64,000 bases of DNA from Streptomyces olivochromogenes (GTDB lineage Bacteria > Actinomycetota > Actinomycetes > Streptomycetales > Streptomycetaceae). Shown here one piece after another: positions 7,444 to 15,522 of the stretch. Position 1 is the first letter of the stretch. Every line of letters starts with the position of its first letter. The notes beneath the pieces are model-generated. The model was not told the DNA's origin. It worked only from the letters and a program-made list of their open reading frames with translations, and searched no databases. Both the position numbers and the translations under genes were made by a program. The stretch spans positions 187,829 to 251,828 of the forward strand of contig NZ_KQ948457.1 in the NCBI RefSeq assembly GCF_001514115.1. Reading direction: 5' to 3'.

Positions 7444-8823
7444 CGCCCGCTTCGGCGAGAGGGCCACGTAGACGAGGCCGCCGACCAGGCCCGACAGGAC
7501 GAAGCTGCAGTCCACTCCACCGGTGAGGGACAGCAGCGGTCCCTGGTACGACGGGAGGGAGACGGCGAGGAGGCCGGCGAACGCGCCCAGTGCCCAGGCC
7601 ACCGTCGCCTGGACGTTCCAGCCGGCGCGGTACCAGTAGATCCCGCCCCGGGAGCGGCGGTTGAAGACCTGGAGGGCGTCCGGGTCGTAGATTCCGCGGC
7701 AGCGGGCGAAGCCGATGAGGGTGATGACCGCCCACGGGGTGCCGATGGCGGTCAGGAGAAGGACGAAGGACGTCATCGCGGACTGCGCGTTCCAGGCGTA
7801 GTGGCCGACGAAGACACAGACGGTGGCGACGACGGCGACCGTGAGCGTGGCCCGGGCGCGCGAGGCCTTCGGCAGGATCGCGTCCAGGTCCAGGCCCATG
7901 GAGTACAGCATCAGGCCCGCGTTGCCGACCGACCCCGCGGAGGCGGCGAGCAGCAGCGGGACCAGGTACCAGGTGGGGGAGGCGGAGACCAGCGGCCCCG
8001 CGTAGTCGAGGGCCGCGCGGGCCGCGTACGCCGTGAAGGTGCCGAAGAGCTGCGGGACCAGCAGCCCGGCGATCAGGCCCAGCCAGGTGGCGTGCAGGAC
8101 CGTACGGGAGGAGTGCCGGGACGGGGAGATGTAGCGCGTGTAGTCGCCGAGCAGGGTGATGAACGCGATCGGTCCGGACAGGCCCGCGGCGACCGCCGCC
8201 AGCAGCCAGGTCGGCCAGAACGAGCCCAGCAGATAGCCGCCGGTCTCCGGGAGCGCGGCGGTGGTGAAGTGCGGCGCGTAGGCGAGCACACCGAGCGCGA
8301 GGAGCGCGGTCATGCCGACCGCGAGGACCCGGGACATCGCGAGCAGCACGCGGTAGCCGTACACCGCGCCCGCGACGGTGGCGGCGGCGAGGACGGCGTA
8401 CACGACGGCGTACGACAGTCCGTTCGCCGGCAGCCCGAACAGGCGGCCGAGCACGCTCACCATCACATCGCCGCCGATCCAGACGGTCAGCGCGGTGTAG
8501 CCGAGGGCCAGCAGCAGCCCGACGACCGAGCCGACCAGCCGTCCGCGTACGCCGAACTGGGCGCCGGAGGAGGTGGAGAGGTTCGTCGCCGTGCGCAGCG
8601 ACACCAGCGCGAGCGGTGCGGTGAGCGCCGTGCCGATCACCGTGCCCGCCACGATCGCGCTCACCGACGACCACCAGTCGAGCCCGAAGGAGGGTGGCAG
8701 CCAGCCGAAGATGATCACGCCCAGACAGAGGTTCGACCCCAGCAGGATCGAGACGAGGTCCCCCGGCCCGCTGGTCCGTTCCTCGTCGGGGATGGTGTCG
8801 ACTCCGCGCTGTTCGATCGGCAT
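7390..8823 (-). CDS. NCS1-family nucleobase/ureide permease
   Basis: The 477-aa protein has about twelve hydrophobic helices and begins with the soluble MPIEQRGVDTIPDEER tail typical of NCS1 cytosine/purine/allantoin permeases. Characteristic parts are GSNLCLGVIIFGWLPP in helix 1, the SSGAQFGVRGR loop, AGLSGPIAFITLLGDYTRYI in the substrate region and the PWAVITLIGFARCRGIYDPDALQ loop. It probably imports a cyclic nitrogen compound by cation symport. It is divergent from the urease-like operon and shares a 143-nt intergenic region with two operator-like dyads, so substrate uptake and breakdown are probably co-regulated. The exact substrate is unknown. Confidence 0.88.
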   Translation of the reverse strand: MPIEQRGVDTIPDEERTSGPGDLVSILLGSNLCLGVIIFGWLPPSFGLDWWSSVSAIVAGTVIGTALTAPLALVSLRTATNLSTSSGAQFGVRGRLVGSVVGLLLALGYTALTVWIGGDVMVSVLGRLFGLPANGLSYAVVYAVLAAATVAGAVYGYRVLLAMSRVLAVGMTALLALGVLAYAPHFTTAALPETGGYLLGSFWPTWLLAAVAAGLSGPIAFITLLGDYTRYISPSRHSSRTVLHATWLGLIAGLLVPQLFGTFTAYAARAALDYAGPLVSASPTWYLVPLLLAASAGSVGNAGLMLYSMGLDLDAILPKASRARATLTVAVVATVCVFVGHYAWNAQSAMTSFVLLLTAIGTPWAVITLIGFARCRGIYDPDALQVFNRRSRGGIYWYRAGWNVQATVAWALGAFAGLLAVSLPSYQGPLLSLTGGVDCSFVLSGLVGGLVYVALSPKRASHRVEAGQELARAESGL

Positions 8824-8852
8824 GGCTGGTCTCCTTCGACGGCCGCCTGAGA

Positions 8853-8939
8853 GTTAGAGCGACGTTCAATGTCTGTGACCATATTCTGGATGTCAATGTT
8901 TCCGTTCCATGAATCTCGCGTTTAGAGTGGTGCTCTAAA
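8853..8939. promoter_or_regulatory. Two operator-like dyads between the NCS1 permease and ureAB
   Basis: TTTAGAGTGGTGCTCTAAA (8921-8939) is a perfect 7-bp inverted repeat with a 5-nt spacer, 27 nt before ureAB. A related degenerate site, GTTAGAGCGACGTTCAAT (8853-8870), lies next to the permease start. The shared half-site TTAGAG suggests one regulator for both directions, most simply the TetR protein encoded at 12444-13046. This is inference from position and symmetry. Confidence 0.6.
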
Positions 8940-8966
8940 TCGAGGAAGGCAAGGAGGTGCCCGGAC

Positions 8967-9704
8967 ATGAGACTGACCCCCACGGAACGTGACCGGCTGC
9001 TGCTCTTCGGGGCCGCCGAGCTGGCCCGTGCCCGCCGGGCCCGGGGCCTCAGGCTGAACGTTCCCGAGGCGACCGCCCTCATCGCGGACACCGTGTGCGA
9101 GGCGGCCCGGGACGGGCGCCGGCTCGCCGAGGCGATCGCGGCGGCCCGGGCGGTGCTCGGCCCGGACGACGTCCTGCCGGGCGTCGCCGACGTCGTCACC
9201 GAGGTGCACGTCGAGGCCGTCTTCGACGACGGGTCCCGGCTCGCGGTCGTCAGCGACCCCCTCGGGGGCGGGCTGGGGGAGCGGGCGCCGGGCGCGCTGC
9301 TGCCGGGACCGGCGCACGCCGAGCCCGCCGCGGTCGTCCGGCTGACGGTCACCAACACCGCGACCGTGCCCGTCTCCGTCACCTCGCACTTCCACTTCTT
9401 CGAGACCAACCCGCGGCTCGACTTCCCGCGGGCGGCGGCCTACGGGATGCGGCTCGCGGTCCCCGCCGGGTCCTCCGTGCGCTTCGGACCGGGGGAGAGC
9501 ATCGAGGTCGGGCTGCTGCCCATCGGCGGTGAGCGGATCGCCATCGGCTTCGCGGGACTGGTCGACGGGCCCCTGGACGCGCCCGGGGCCAGGGAAGAGG
9601 CCCTGCGCAGGGCCGCCGCCTGCGGATACCTCGGGGCCGGGGGCGTCGGGAGTGCCGGAGACGGCGGGGACACCGGGGAAATCCAGGGAGCTGAGCCGCG
9701 ATGA
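8967..9704 (+). CDS. ureAB: Urease gamma-beta fusion subunit
   Basis: The 245-aa protein fuses a urease gamma domain (residues 1-100, MRLTPTERDRLLLF to VEAVFDDGSRL) to a beta domain (about 110-225, with VTSHFHFFETNPRLDF and YGMRLAVPAGSSVRFGPGE). The linker is Gly/Pro-rich and the tail disordered. ATG 8967 follows AAGGAGGTGCCC. In ureases these subunits scaffold the alpha subunit and carry no metal ligands. The gene overlaps ureC by ATGA. Such fusions occur in Helicobacter and actinomycetes. No maturation genes (ureD/E/F/G) lie near. Confidence 0.92.
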   Translation: MRLTPTERDRLLLFGAAELARARRARGLRLNVPEATALIADTVCEAARDGRRLAEAIAAARAVLGPDDVLPGVADVVTEVHVEAVFDDGSRLAVVSDPLGGGLGERAPGALLPGPAHAEPAAVVRLTVTNTATVPVSVTSHFHFFETNPRLDFPRAAAYGMRLAVPAGSSVRFGPGESIEVGLLPIGGERIAIGFAGLVDGPLDAPGAREEALRRAAACGYLGAGGVGSAGDGGDTGEIQGAEPR

Positions 9705-11377
9705 ATCCTTACGAGTACGCGGCCACCCACGGCCCCCGCGCCGGCGACCGCGTCCGCCTCGGTGACTCGGGGCTGACCATCCGCGTCGAGTCCGACGCCC
9801 AGCGCTACGGCGACGAGTTCCTCGCCGGCTTCGGCAAGACCGCCCGTGACGGACTGCACCTCAAGGCCGCCGCCGTCCGCGAGACCTGCGACGTCGTCAT
9901 CAGCAACGTAGTGGTGATCGACGCGGCCCAGGGGATCCGCAAGGTCTCCATCGGCATCCGCGAGGGGCGGATCTGCTCGATAGGGCGGGCCGGGAACCCC
10001 GACACCCTCGACGGGGTCGACGTGGTGGTCGGTACGGGGACGTCGATCGTCTCGGGCGAGGGACTGATCGCCACCGCCGGAGCCGTCGACACCCACGTGC
10101 ACCTGCTGTCGCCGCGCATCATGGAGGCCTCGCTCGCCTCCGGCGTCACCACGATCATCGGCCAGGAGTTCGGGCCGGTGTGGGGCGTCGGCGTCAACTC
10201 GCCCTGGGCGCTGCGCCACGCCTTCAACGCCTTCGACGCCTGGCCGGTCAACATCGGCTTCCTGGGCCGGGGTTCGTCCTCCGACGCCGCCCCCCTCGTC
10301 GAGGCCCTGGCCGAGGGCGGCGCGAGCGGCTTCAAGGTGCACGAGGACATGGGCGCCCACACCCGCGCCCTCGACACCGCGCTGCGCGTCGCCGAGGAGC
10401 ACGACGTCCAGGTCGCCCTGCACAGCGACGGGCTGAACGAATGCCTGTCGGTCGAGGACACCCTGCGCGTCCTCGAAGGCCGGACCATCCACGCCTTCCA
10501 CATCGAGGGCTGCGGCGGCGGTCACGTGCCGAACGTCCTGAAGATGGCGGGGGTCCCGAACGTCATCGGCTCCTCCACCAACCCCACCCTGCCCTTCGGC
10601 CGGGACGCGGTCGCCGAGCACTACGGCATGATCGTCTCCGTCCACGACCTGAAGACCGACCTGCCCGGCGACGCGGCCATGGCCCGCGACCGGATCCGCG
10701 CCGGGACCATGGGTGGCGAGGACGTGCTGCACGACCTGGGCGCGATCGGAATCACCTCCTCGGACGCACAGGGCATGGGGCGCGCGGGCGAGACCGTGCG
10801 CCGCACCTTCGCGATGGCCGGAAAGATGAAGGCCGAGCGCGGCGCCCCGGCGGACGTGGACCACGACAACGAACGCGTCCTGCGCTACATGGCCAAGCTC
10901 ACCATCAACCCGGCCATCGCGCACGGGCTCGCCCACGAGGTCGGCTCGATCGAGGTCGGCAAGCTCGCCGACATCGTCCTGTGGCGCCCGGAGTTCTTCG
11001 GCGCCAAGCCGCAGCTCGTCCTCAAGTCCGGCTTCCCGGCGTACGGCGTCGTCGGCGATCCGAACGCCGCCACGGACACCTGCGAACCGCTCGTCCTGGG
11101 GCCGCAGTTCGGGGCGCACGGCGCGACGCCCGCCGAGATCTCGGTCGCCTTCGTCGCCCAGGCCGCGCTCGACCAGGGCAACGACCTCATGCCGACGCGC
11201 CGGCGCCGGGTCGCCGTGCGCGGCACCCGCGGGATCGGCCCCGCCGACCTGCGCCTCAACTCCCGTACGGGATCCGTCGACGTCGACCAGCGCACCGGCC
11301 TGGTCACCCTCGACGGTGACCCGCTGCGCTCCGAGCCCGCCGACTCGGTCTCCCTCAACCGCCTCTACTTCCTCTGA
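9701..11377 (+). CDS. ureC: Urease alpha subunit homologue with altered active-site flap
   Basis: The 558-aa amidohydrolase-fold protein aligns throughout with urease alpha. All metal ligands are retained: H132 and H134, carbamylated-lysine position K212, H214, H241, H267 and D355. The mobile flap reads MIVSVHDL, so the canonical Cys (K. aerogenes C319) is V314; the catalytic flap His is kept as H315, but the next His is D316. The Gly/Ala/Thr-rich substrate-pocket stretch of normal ureases is shortened and replaced by GQEFGPVWGVGVNSP (residues 154-168). These differences suggest altered kinetics or a substrate other than urea. It is coupled by ATGA to ureAB and by a 1-nt overlap to the deiminase gene. 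Confidence 0.9.
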   Translation: MNPYEYAATHGPRAGDRVRLGDSGLTIRVESDAQRYGDEFLAGFGKTARDGLHLKAAAVRETCDVVISNVVVIDAAQGIRKVSIGIREGRICSIGRAGNPDTLDGVDVVVGTGTSIVSGEGLIATAGAVDTHVHLLSPRIMEASLASGVTTIIGQEFGPVWGVGVNSPWALRHAFNAFDAWPVNIGFLGRGSSSDAAPLVEALAEGGASGFKVHEDMGAHTRALDTALRVAEEHDVQVALHSDGLNECLSVEDTLRVLEGRTIHAFHIEGCGGGHVPNVLKMAGVPNVIGSSTNPTLPFGRDAVAEHYGMIVSVHDLKTDLPGDAAMARDRIRAGTMGGEDVLHDLGAIGITSSDAQGMGRAGETVRRTFAMAGKMKAERGAPADVDHDNERVLRYMAKLTINPAIAHGLAHEVGSIEVGKLADIVLWRPEFFGAKPQLVLKSGFPAYGVVGDPNAATDTCEPLVLGPQFGAHGATPAEISVAFVAQAALDQGNDLMPTRRRRVAVRGTRGIGPADLRLNSRTGSVDVDQRTGLVTLDGDPLRSEPADSVSLNRLYFL

Positions 11378-12429
11378 TGAAGGTGCACGTCATGACCCCT
11401 GCCGCCGACGGTTTCCGGATGCCCGCCGAGTGGACCCCGCACGAGCGCACCTGGATGGCGTGGCCGGGCCCCAACCCCACCTTCGACAACCCCGACGACC
11501 TCGCCGAGGCGCGTGCGGCCTGGGCGGCGGTGGCGCGCGCGATCCGCCGGTTCGAACCGGTGACGGTGGTGTGCGGGCCGGGCCAGTCGCAGGCGGCCCG
11601 GGCGCTGCTCGGCCCGGACGTCGACACCGTCGAACGCGAACTCGACGACGCCTGGATGCGTGACATCGGCCCCACCTTCCTCACCAACGGGAAGGGCGAA
11701 CTGGCCGCCGTGGACTGGACGTTCAACGGCTGGGGCGCGCAGGGCTGGGCCCGCTGGGAGCACGACGCCAAGATCGGCGCGGATGTCTCGGACCTCGCGG
11801 GGGCGAAGACGTACGCCTCGAAGCTGGTCAACGAGGGCGGTGCGATCCACGTCGACGGCGAGGGAACCGTGCTCCTGACCGAGACCGTGCAGCTGGGCGC
11901 CGAGCGCAACCCCGACTGGACGCGCGAGCAGGTGGAGGCGGAGATCCACGCCCACCTGGGCACCCGCAAGGCGATCTGGCTGCCGCGCGGGCTGACCGGC
12001 GACTACCCCCCGTACGGCTTCGGCACGCTCGGCCATGTCGACATCGTGGCCGCCTTCGCCCGCCCCGGAGTCGTGGTCGCGCACTCCCAGCCGGACCCGG
12101 CGCACCCCGACCACGAGGTGACCAAGGAGGTCATCGGCCTGCTCCAGGCCGCGACCGACGCCCGCGGGCGCCGCCTGGAGGTCGTCGAGGTCCAGGCCCC
12201 GACGATCCTGGAGGCCGACGGCCACTGGGCCGACTACTCCTACATCAACCACTACCTCTGCAACGGCGGCGTGGTCCTGTGCGGCTTCGACGACCCGCGC
12301 GACGAGCTCGCGGCCGGCATCTTCCGACGGCTCTTCCCCGAGCGGACGGTGACACTGGTGGACGCACGTACGATCTTTGCCGGAGGCGGTGGCATCCACT
12401 GCATCACCCAGCAGCAGCCGAGGATCTGA
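11377..12429 (+). CDS. Agmatine deiminase-like protein (peptidyl-arginine deiminase family)
   Basis: The 350-aa protein of the agmatine deiminase/PPAD family starts at ATG 11377, overlapping the ureC stop by one base. Visible guanidine-modifying features are WMRDIGPTF (Asp), VNEGGAIHVDGEG (Glu), GTLGHVDIVA (His and Asp) and the catalytic Cys in GGGGIHCITQQQP. Classical agmatine deiminases have DTxGH and GGGNIHC, so the Asp before the His and the Asn before the Cys differ here. Agmatine deiminase makes N-carbamoylputrescine and ammonia. In this operon the true substrate may be another guanidino or ureido compound delivered by the NCS1 permease. The family is firm; the substrate is inference. 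Confidence 0.85.
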   Translation: MKVHVMTPAADGFRMPAEWTPHERTWMAWPGPNPTFDNPDDLAEARAAWAAVARAIRRFEPVTVVCGPGQSQAARALLGPDVDTVERELDDAWMRDIGPTFLTNGKGELAAVDWTFNGWGAQGWARWEHDAKIGADVSDLAGAKTYASKLVNEGGAIHVDGEGTVLLTETVQLGAERNPDWTREQVEAEIHAHLGTRKAIWLPRGLTGDYPPYGFGTLGHVDIVAAFARPGVVVAHSQPDPAHPDHEVTKEVIGLLQAATDARGRRLEVVEVQAPTILEADGHWADYSYINHYLCNGGVVLCGFDDPRDELAAGIFRRLFPERTVTLVDARTIFAGGGGIHCITQQQPRI

Positions 12430-12443
12430 ACCAGGAGTCGCAC

Positions 12444-13046
12444 GTGGCAGGGGACAGCACGCCGCGGAGGAAGAACGCGCCTCCGCGCGAGGACGTGCTG
12501 GCAGCCGCCATGGACATGATCGCCGAGCGCGGTCTGGAGAAGCTCACCATGGCGGCGCTCGGCCGCGAGGTCGGCATGAGCAGCGGTCATCTCCTCTACT
12601 ACTTCCACTCCAAGGACGAACTGCTGCTGCAGACCCTGGAGTGGAGCGAGGGGCGGCTCGGCGCCGAGCGCGGCCGGTTGCTCGCCGCCCGGGGCACCGC
12701 CCGTGAGCGGCTCGACGCGTATGTCGACCTGTACGTCCCCGACGGCCACCGCGACCCGCACTGGACGCTCTGGCTGGAGGTCTGGAACCGCTCGCAGAAC
12801 GCCGACGACGCCGCCCGCGAGCGGCAGGTCGCCATCGAGGGCGCCTGGCACCGCGACCTGGTCGCGCTGCTCGCCGAGGGTGTCTCGCGCGGCGAGTTCC
12901 GGCCGGTCGACCCGGACCGCTGCGCCGCCCGGCTGCGGGCCCTCCTCGACGGCTTCTCCATCCATGTGGCGATCGGACTGCGCGGCACGGACAGAGAGCG
13001 GATCCTGCGCCACGTAAGGGAGTTTCTGGACGAATCCCTGAGCTGA
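12444..13046 (+). CDS. TetR-family regulator of the urease-like operon
   Basis: The 200-aa protein uses GTG 12444 after CCAGGAG, 14 nt behind the deiminase gene. The N-terminal helix-turn-helix is clear (AAMDMIAERGLEKLTMAALGREVG, then MSSGHLLYYFHSKDELL, residues 18-60). The C-terminal ligand domain resembles the BetI-type TetR group. As last gene of the operon it is the natural candidate to bind the TTAGAG dyads upstream of ureAB and the permease and to respond to a nitrogen-compound ligand. Confidence 0.88.
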   Translation: MAGDSTPRRKNAPPREDVLAAAMDMIAERGLEKLTMAALGREVGMSSGHLLYYFHSKDELLLQTLEWSEGRLGAERGRLLAARGTARERLDAYVDLYVPDGHRDPHWTLWLEVWNRSQNADDAARERQVAIEGAWHRDLVALLAEGVSRGEFRPVDPDRCAARLRALLDGFSIHVAIGLRGTDRERILRHVREFLDESLS

Positions 13047-13184
13047 CCGTCACTCGGTCTGCTCGCGCTCACCGGCGCGGGCGAACCGTCCGACGCGGCG
13101 TCCGACGCGGGGCGAACGTGATGAACGCAATGAACAAGACGTGAGGCGCCCTTGTCGCGGCAGTGATCAGCGGGCACGTTACGG

Positions 13185-13519
13185 CTCAAGGCACTCACGC
13201 GACGAGAGCACTGGAAGAAGATCTGGGCCGGCTCGGCGGGCAACATGGCGGAGTGGTTCGACTGGTTCGTGTACGCGGCCGGCGCCACCTACCTCACCGA
13301 GGCCTCCGCCCTCGAGCGGCGCGGCTTCGTCTCCAGCTTCCAGTACGTGTCGATGGCCGCGGGCCAGATCCTCGGCCTCGGCCCGCAGATCATCCTCCAG
13401 CGCACCCTGTCCGACGCCGCGCCGCACAGCTGGGGCCGGCGCGCGTCCCCTTCATCGTGGGCGCGCTCGCGGGACGCCTCTCCGACCGCGTCGGCCGCCG
13501 GCCCGAGCCCACCGCGAAG
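13185..13519 (+). pseudogene. Decayed MFS (metabolite:H+ symporter type) transporter remnant
   Basis: One frame reads HWKKIWAGSAGNMAEWFDWFVYA, the hallmark first helix of MHS-type MFS carriers. It then jumps directly to TYLTEASALERRGFVSSFQ and ILQRTLSDAAPHSWG, which normally lie about 100 residues later. Reading then continues only in another frame as RVPFIVGALAGRLSDRVGRRP, joining two distant parts again. At least two internal deletions and a frameshift are needed, and there is no proper start (TGA at 13164 in frame). Identity is inferred from familiar motifs. Confidence 0.75.
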
Positions 13520-13609
13520 GTGAAGAGCGGCGGGATCTCGACCGGGTCGGCACCGGCCAGGAACCCTCCTCGGAGCCCAGGGCGCGGCTCGCATCCTGAG
13601 ACAACCCGT

Positions 13610-13648
13610 GAGCACGGGGGCGGTATGTGCCAGACTGCCCCCGTGCTC
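13610..13648. terminator. 12-bp perfect hairpin overlapping the cimA leader-peptide start
   Basis: GAGCACGGGGGC (13610-13621) pairs with GCCCCCGTGCTC (13637-13648) around a 15-nt loop. It can terminate transcripts coming from the left. If it is transcribed with cimA it would bury the GGGGGC ribosome site and ATG of the leader ORF at 13625. Confidence 0.65.
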
Positions 13649-13693
13649 TCGTTCGCCATGATTATTGGCAGCAGGCGCGCCGGTCCGCAGTGA
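13625..13693 (+). CDS. Putative branched-chain leader peptide for cimA attenuation
   Basis: A 22-codon ORF starts at ATG 13625 after CGGGGGCGG and ends at TGA 13691-13693. It encodes PVLSFAMIIG in its middle. The two adjacent Ile codons are ATT ATT, which are rare in high-GC Streptomyces, where ATC dominates. The ORF ends 55 nt before an intrinsic terminator and 190 nt before cimA, whose product feeds isoleucine synthesis. This is the layout of transcription attenuation: ribosome stalling at scarce Ile-tRNA would allow readthrough. Expression and the alternative RNA fold are inferred. Confidence 0.55.
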   Translation: MCQTAPVLSFAMIIGSRRAGPQ

Positions 13694-13748
13694 CCGCCAC
13701 GTACCACCACGTACGGGCGGACATCGTCGTCCTCGACCCGCGCGCAGA

Positions 13749-13778
13749 CCTCTCGCACCCGCGAGAGGTTTTTCGTTT
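13749..13778 (+). terminator. Attenuator-like terminator in the cimA leader
   Basis: CCTCTCGC (13749-13756) pairs with GCGAGAGG (13761-13768), with loop ACCC, followed directly by TTTTTCGTTTT. It sits inside the 5' leader, between the leader peptide and the cimA start, where a constitutive terminator would make no sense unless read through conditionally. Confidence 0.8.
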
Positions 13779-13883
13779 TCCTGGCCCACCTCAAGCCGGG
13801 AAGGGAGCGCGAGGGATCATTGGAGGACGGTGGAGCCGGTCATTCCGGTACAGACCGAGATCCAACATCAGGAGCCGAACACC

Positions 13884-15488
13884 ATGACCGAAACCAGCGA
13901 GCTCGACGATTCGTTCCACGTCTTCGACACGACCCTGCGCGACGGCGCGCAGCGTGAGGGCATCAACCTCACCGTGGCGGACAAGCTGGCCATCGCACGG
14001 CACCTGGACGACTTCGGGGTGGGCTTCATCGAGGGCGGCTGGCCCGGCGCCAACCCGCGCGACACCGAGTTCTTCGCCCGCGCCCAGCAGGAGATCGACT
14101 TCAAGCACGCCGAGCTGGTCGCGTTCGGCGCCACCCGCCGCGCGGGCGGCAAGGCGAGCGAGGACCCGCAGGTCAAGGCCCTTCTCGACTCCGGCGCCCA
14201 GGTGATCACCCTGGTCGCCAAGTCGCACGACCGCCACGTCGAACTCGCACTGCGCACCACCCTCGACGAAAACCTGGAGATGGTCCGCGACACGGTCTCC
14301 CACCTGTGCGCGCAAGGCCGCCGGGTCTTCGTCGACTGCGAGCACTTCTTCGACGGCTACCGCGCGAACCCCGAGTACGCGAAGGCGGTCGTCCGCGCGG
14401 CCTGGGAGGCGGGCGCCGACGTCGTCATCCTCTGTGACACCAACGGCGGCATGCTCCCCGCCCAGGTCCAGGCGGTCGTCGCCACGGTCCTCGCCGACAC
14501 CGGCGCCCGGCTCGGCATGCACGCCCAGGACGACACGGGGTGCGCGGTCGCCAACACCCTGGCCGCCGTCGACGCGGGCGCGACCCACGTCCAGTGCACC
14601 GCGAACGGCTACGGCGAACGGGTCGGCAACTCGAACCTCTTCCCGGTCGTGGCCGCCCTGGAACTGAAGTACGGCAAGAAGGTCCTCCCCGACGGCGCCC
14701 TGCGCGAGATGACCCGCATCTCGCACGCGATCGCCGAGGTCGTCAACCTCACCCCCTCCACGCACCAGCCGTACGTCGGCGTCTCGGCCTTCGCCCACAA
14801 GGCGGGCCTGCACGCTTCCGCGATCAAGGTCGACCCGGACCTCTACCAGCACATCGACCCCGAGCAGGTCGGCAACACCATGCGGATGCTGGTCTCCGAC
14901 ATGGCCGGCCGCGCGTCGATCGAGCTCAAGGGCAAGGAACTCGGCATCGACCTCGGCGGCGACCGCGAGTTGGTGGGCCGCGTCGTGGAACGCGTCAAGG
15001 AACGCGAGCTCAAGGGCTACACGTACGAGGCGGCGGACGCCTCCTTCGAACTCCTGCTCCGCGAGGAGGCGGAGGGACGGGCCCGCACGTACTTCCAGGT
15101 CGAGTCCTGGCGCGCGATCGTCGAGGACCGCCCCGACGGCACCCACGCCAACGAAGCCACCGTCAAACTCTTCGCCAAGGGCGAGCGCATCGTCGCCACC
15201 GCGGAGGGCAACGGTCCGGTGAACGCCCTCGACCGTGCCCTGCGGGTCGCCCTCGAAAAGATCTACCCCCAGCTCGCCAAGCTGGAGCTCGTGGACTACA
15301 AGGTCCGCATCCTGGAAGGCAAGCACGGCACCCAGTCCACCACCCGCGTCCTGATCTCCACCTCCGACGGCGCGGGGGAGTGGTCCACGGTGGGCGTCGC
15401 GGAGAACGTGATCGCGGCGTCCTGGCAGGCGCTGGAGGACGCGTACACGTACGGCCTGCTGCGGGCCGGGGTCGAGCCCGCCGAGTAG
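13884..15488 (+). CDS. cimA: (R)-citramalate synthase
   Basis: The 534-aa HMGL-like TIM-barrel enzyme starts at ATG 13884 after CAGGAGCCG. The barrel signature HVFDTTLRDGAQREG, the metal/catalytic strand CDTNGGMLP, MHAQDDTGCAVANTLAAVDAG and HKAGLHASAIKVDP are present. A C-terminal LeuA-type allosteric domain follows (about residues 400-520). The length matches the Geobacter-type citramalate synthase, which condenses pyruvate and acetyl-CoA to citramalate for threonine-independent isoleucine synthesis, rather than 2-isopropylmalate synthase. The product is then processed by LeuCD and LeuB, both encoded in this window. The leader has an attenuator-like terminator. Confidence 0.93.
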   Translation: MTETSELDDSFHVFDTTLRDGAQREGINLTVADKLAIARHLDDFGVGFIEGGWPGANPRDTEFFARAQQEIDFKHAELVAFGATRRAGGKASEDPQVKALLDSGAQVITLVAKSHDRHVELALRTTLDENLEMVRDTVSHLCAQGRRVFVDCEHFFDGYRANPEYAKAVVRAAWEAGADVVILCDTNGGMLPAQVQAVVATVLADTGARLGMHAQDDTGCAVANTLAAVDAGATHVQCTANGYGERVGNSNLFPVVAALELKYGKKVLPDGALREMTRISHAIAEVVNLTPSTHQPYVGVSAFAHKAGLHASAIKVDPDLYQHIDPEQVGNTMRMLVSDMAGRASIELKGKELGIDLGGDRELVGRVVERVKERELKGYTYEAADASFELLLREEAEGRARTYFQVESWRAIVEDRPDGTHANEATVKLFAKGERIVATAEGNGPVNALDRALRVALEKIYPQLAKLELVDYKVRILEGKHGTQSTTRVLISTSDGAGEWSTVGVAENVIAASWQALEDAYTYGLLRAGVEPAE

Positions 15489-15522
15489 ATCCGCACCGGC
15501 AGCGGCCGGGGCGGCCGCCGGG

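Noticed and set aside
13665..13883. N-terminal extension of CimA
   Set aside because: It would pass through the attenuator terminator. ATG 13884 has CAGGAG upstream and gives the normal family length.
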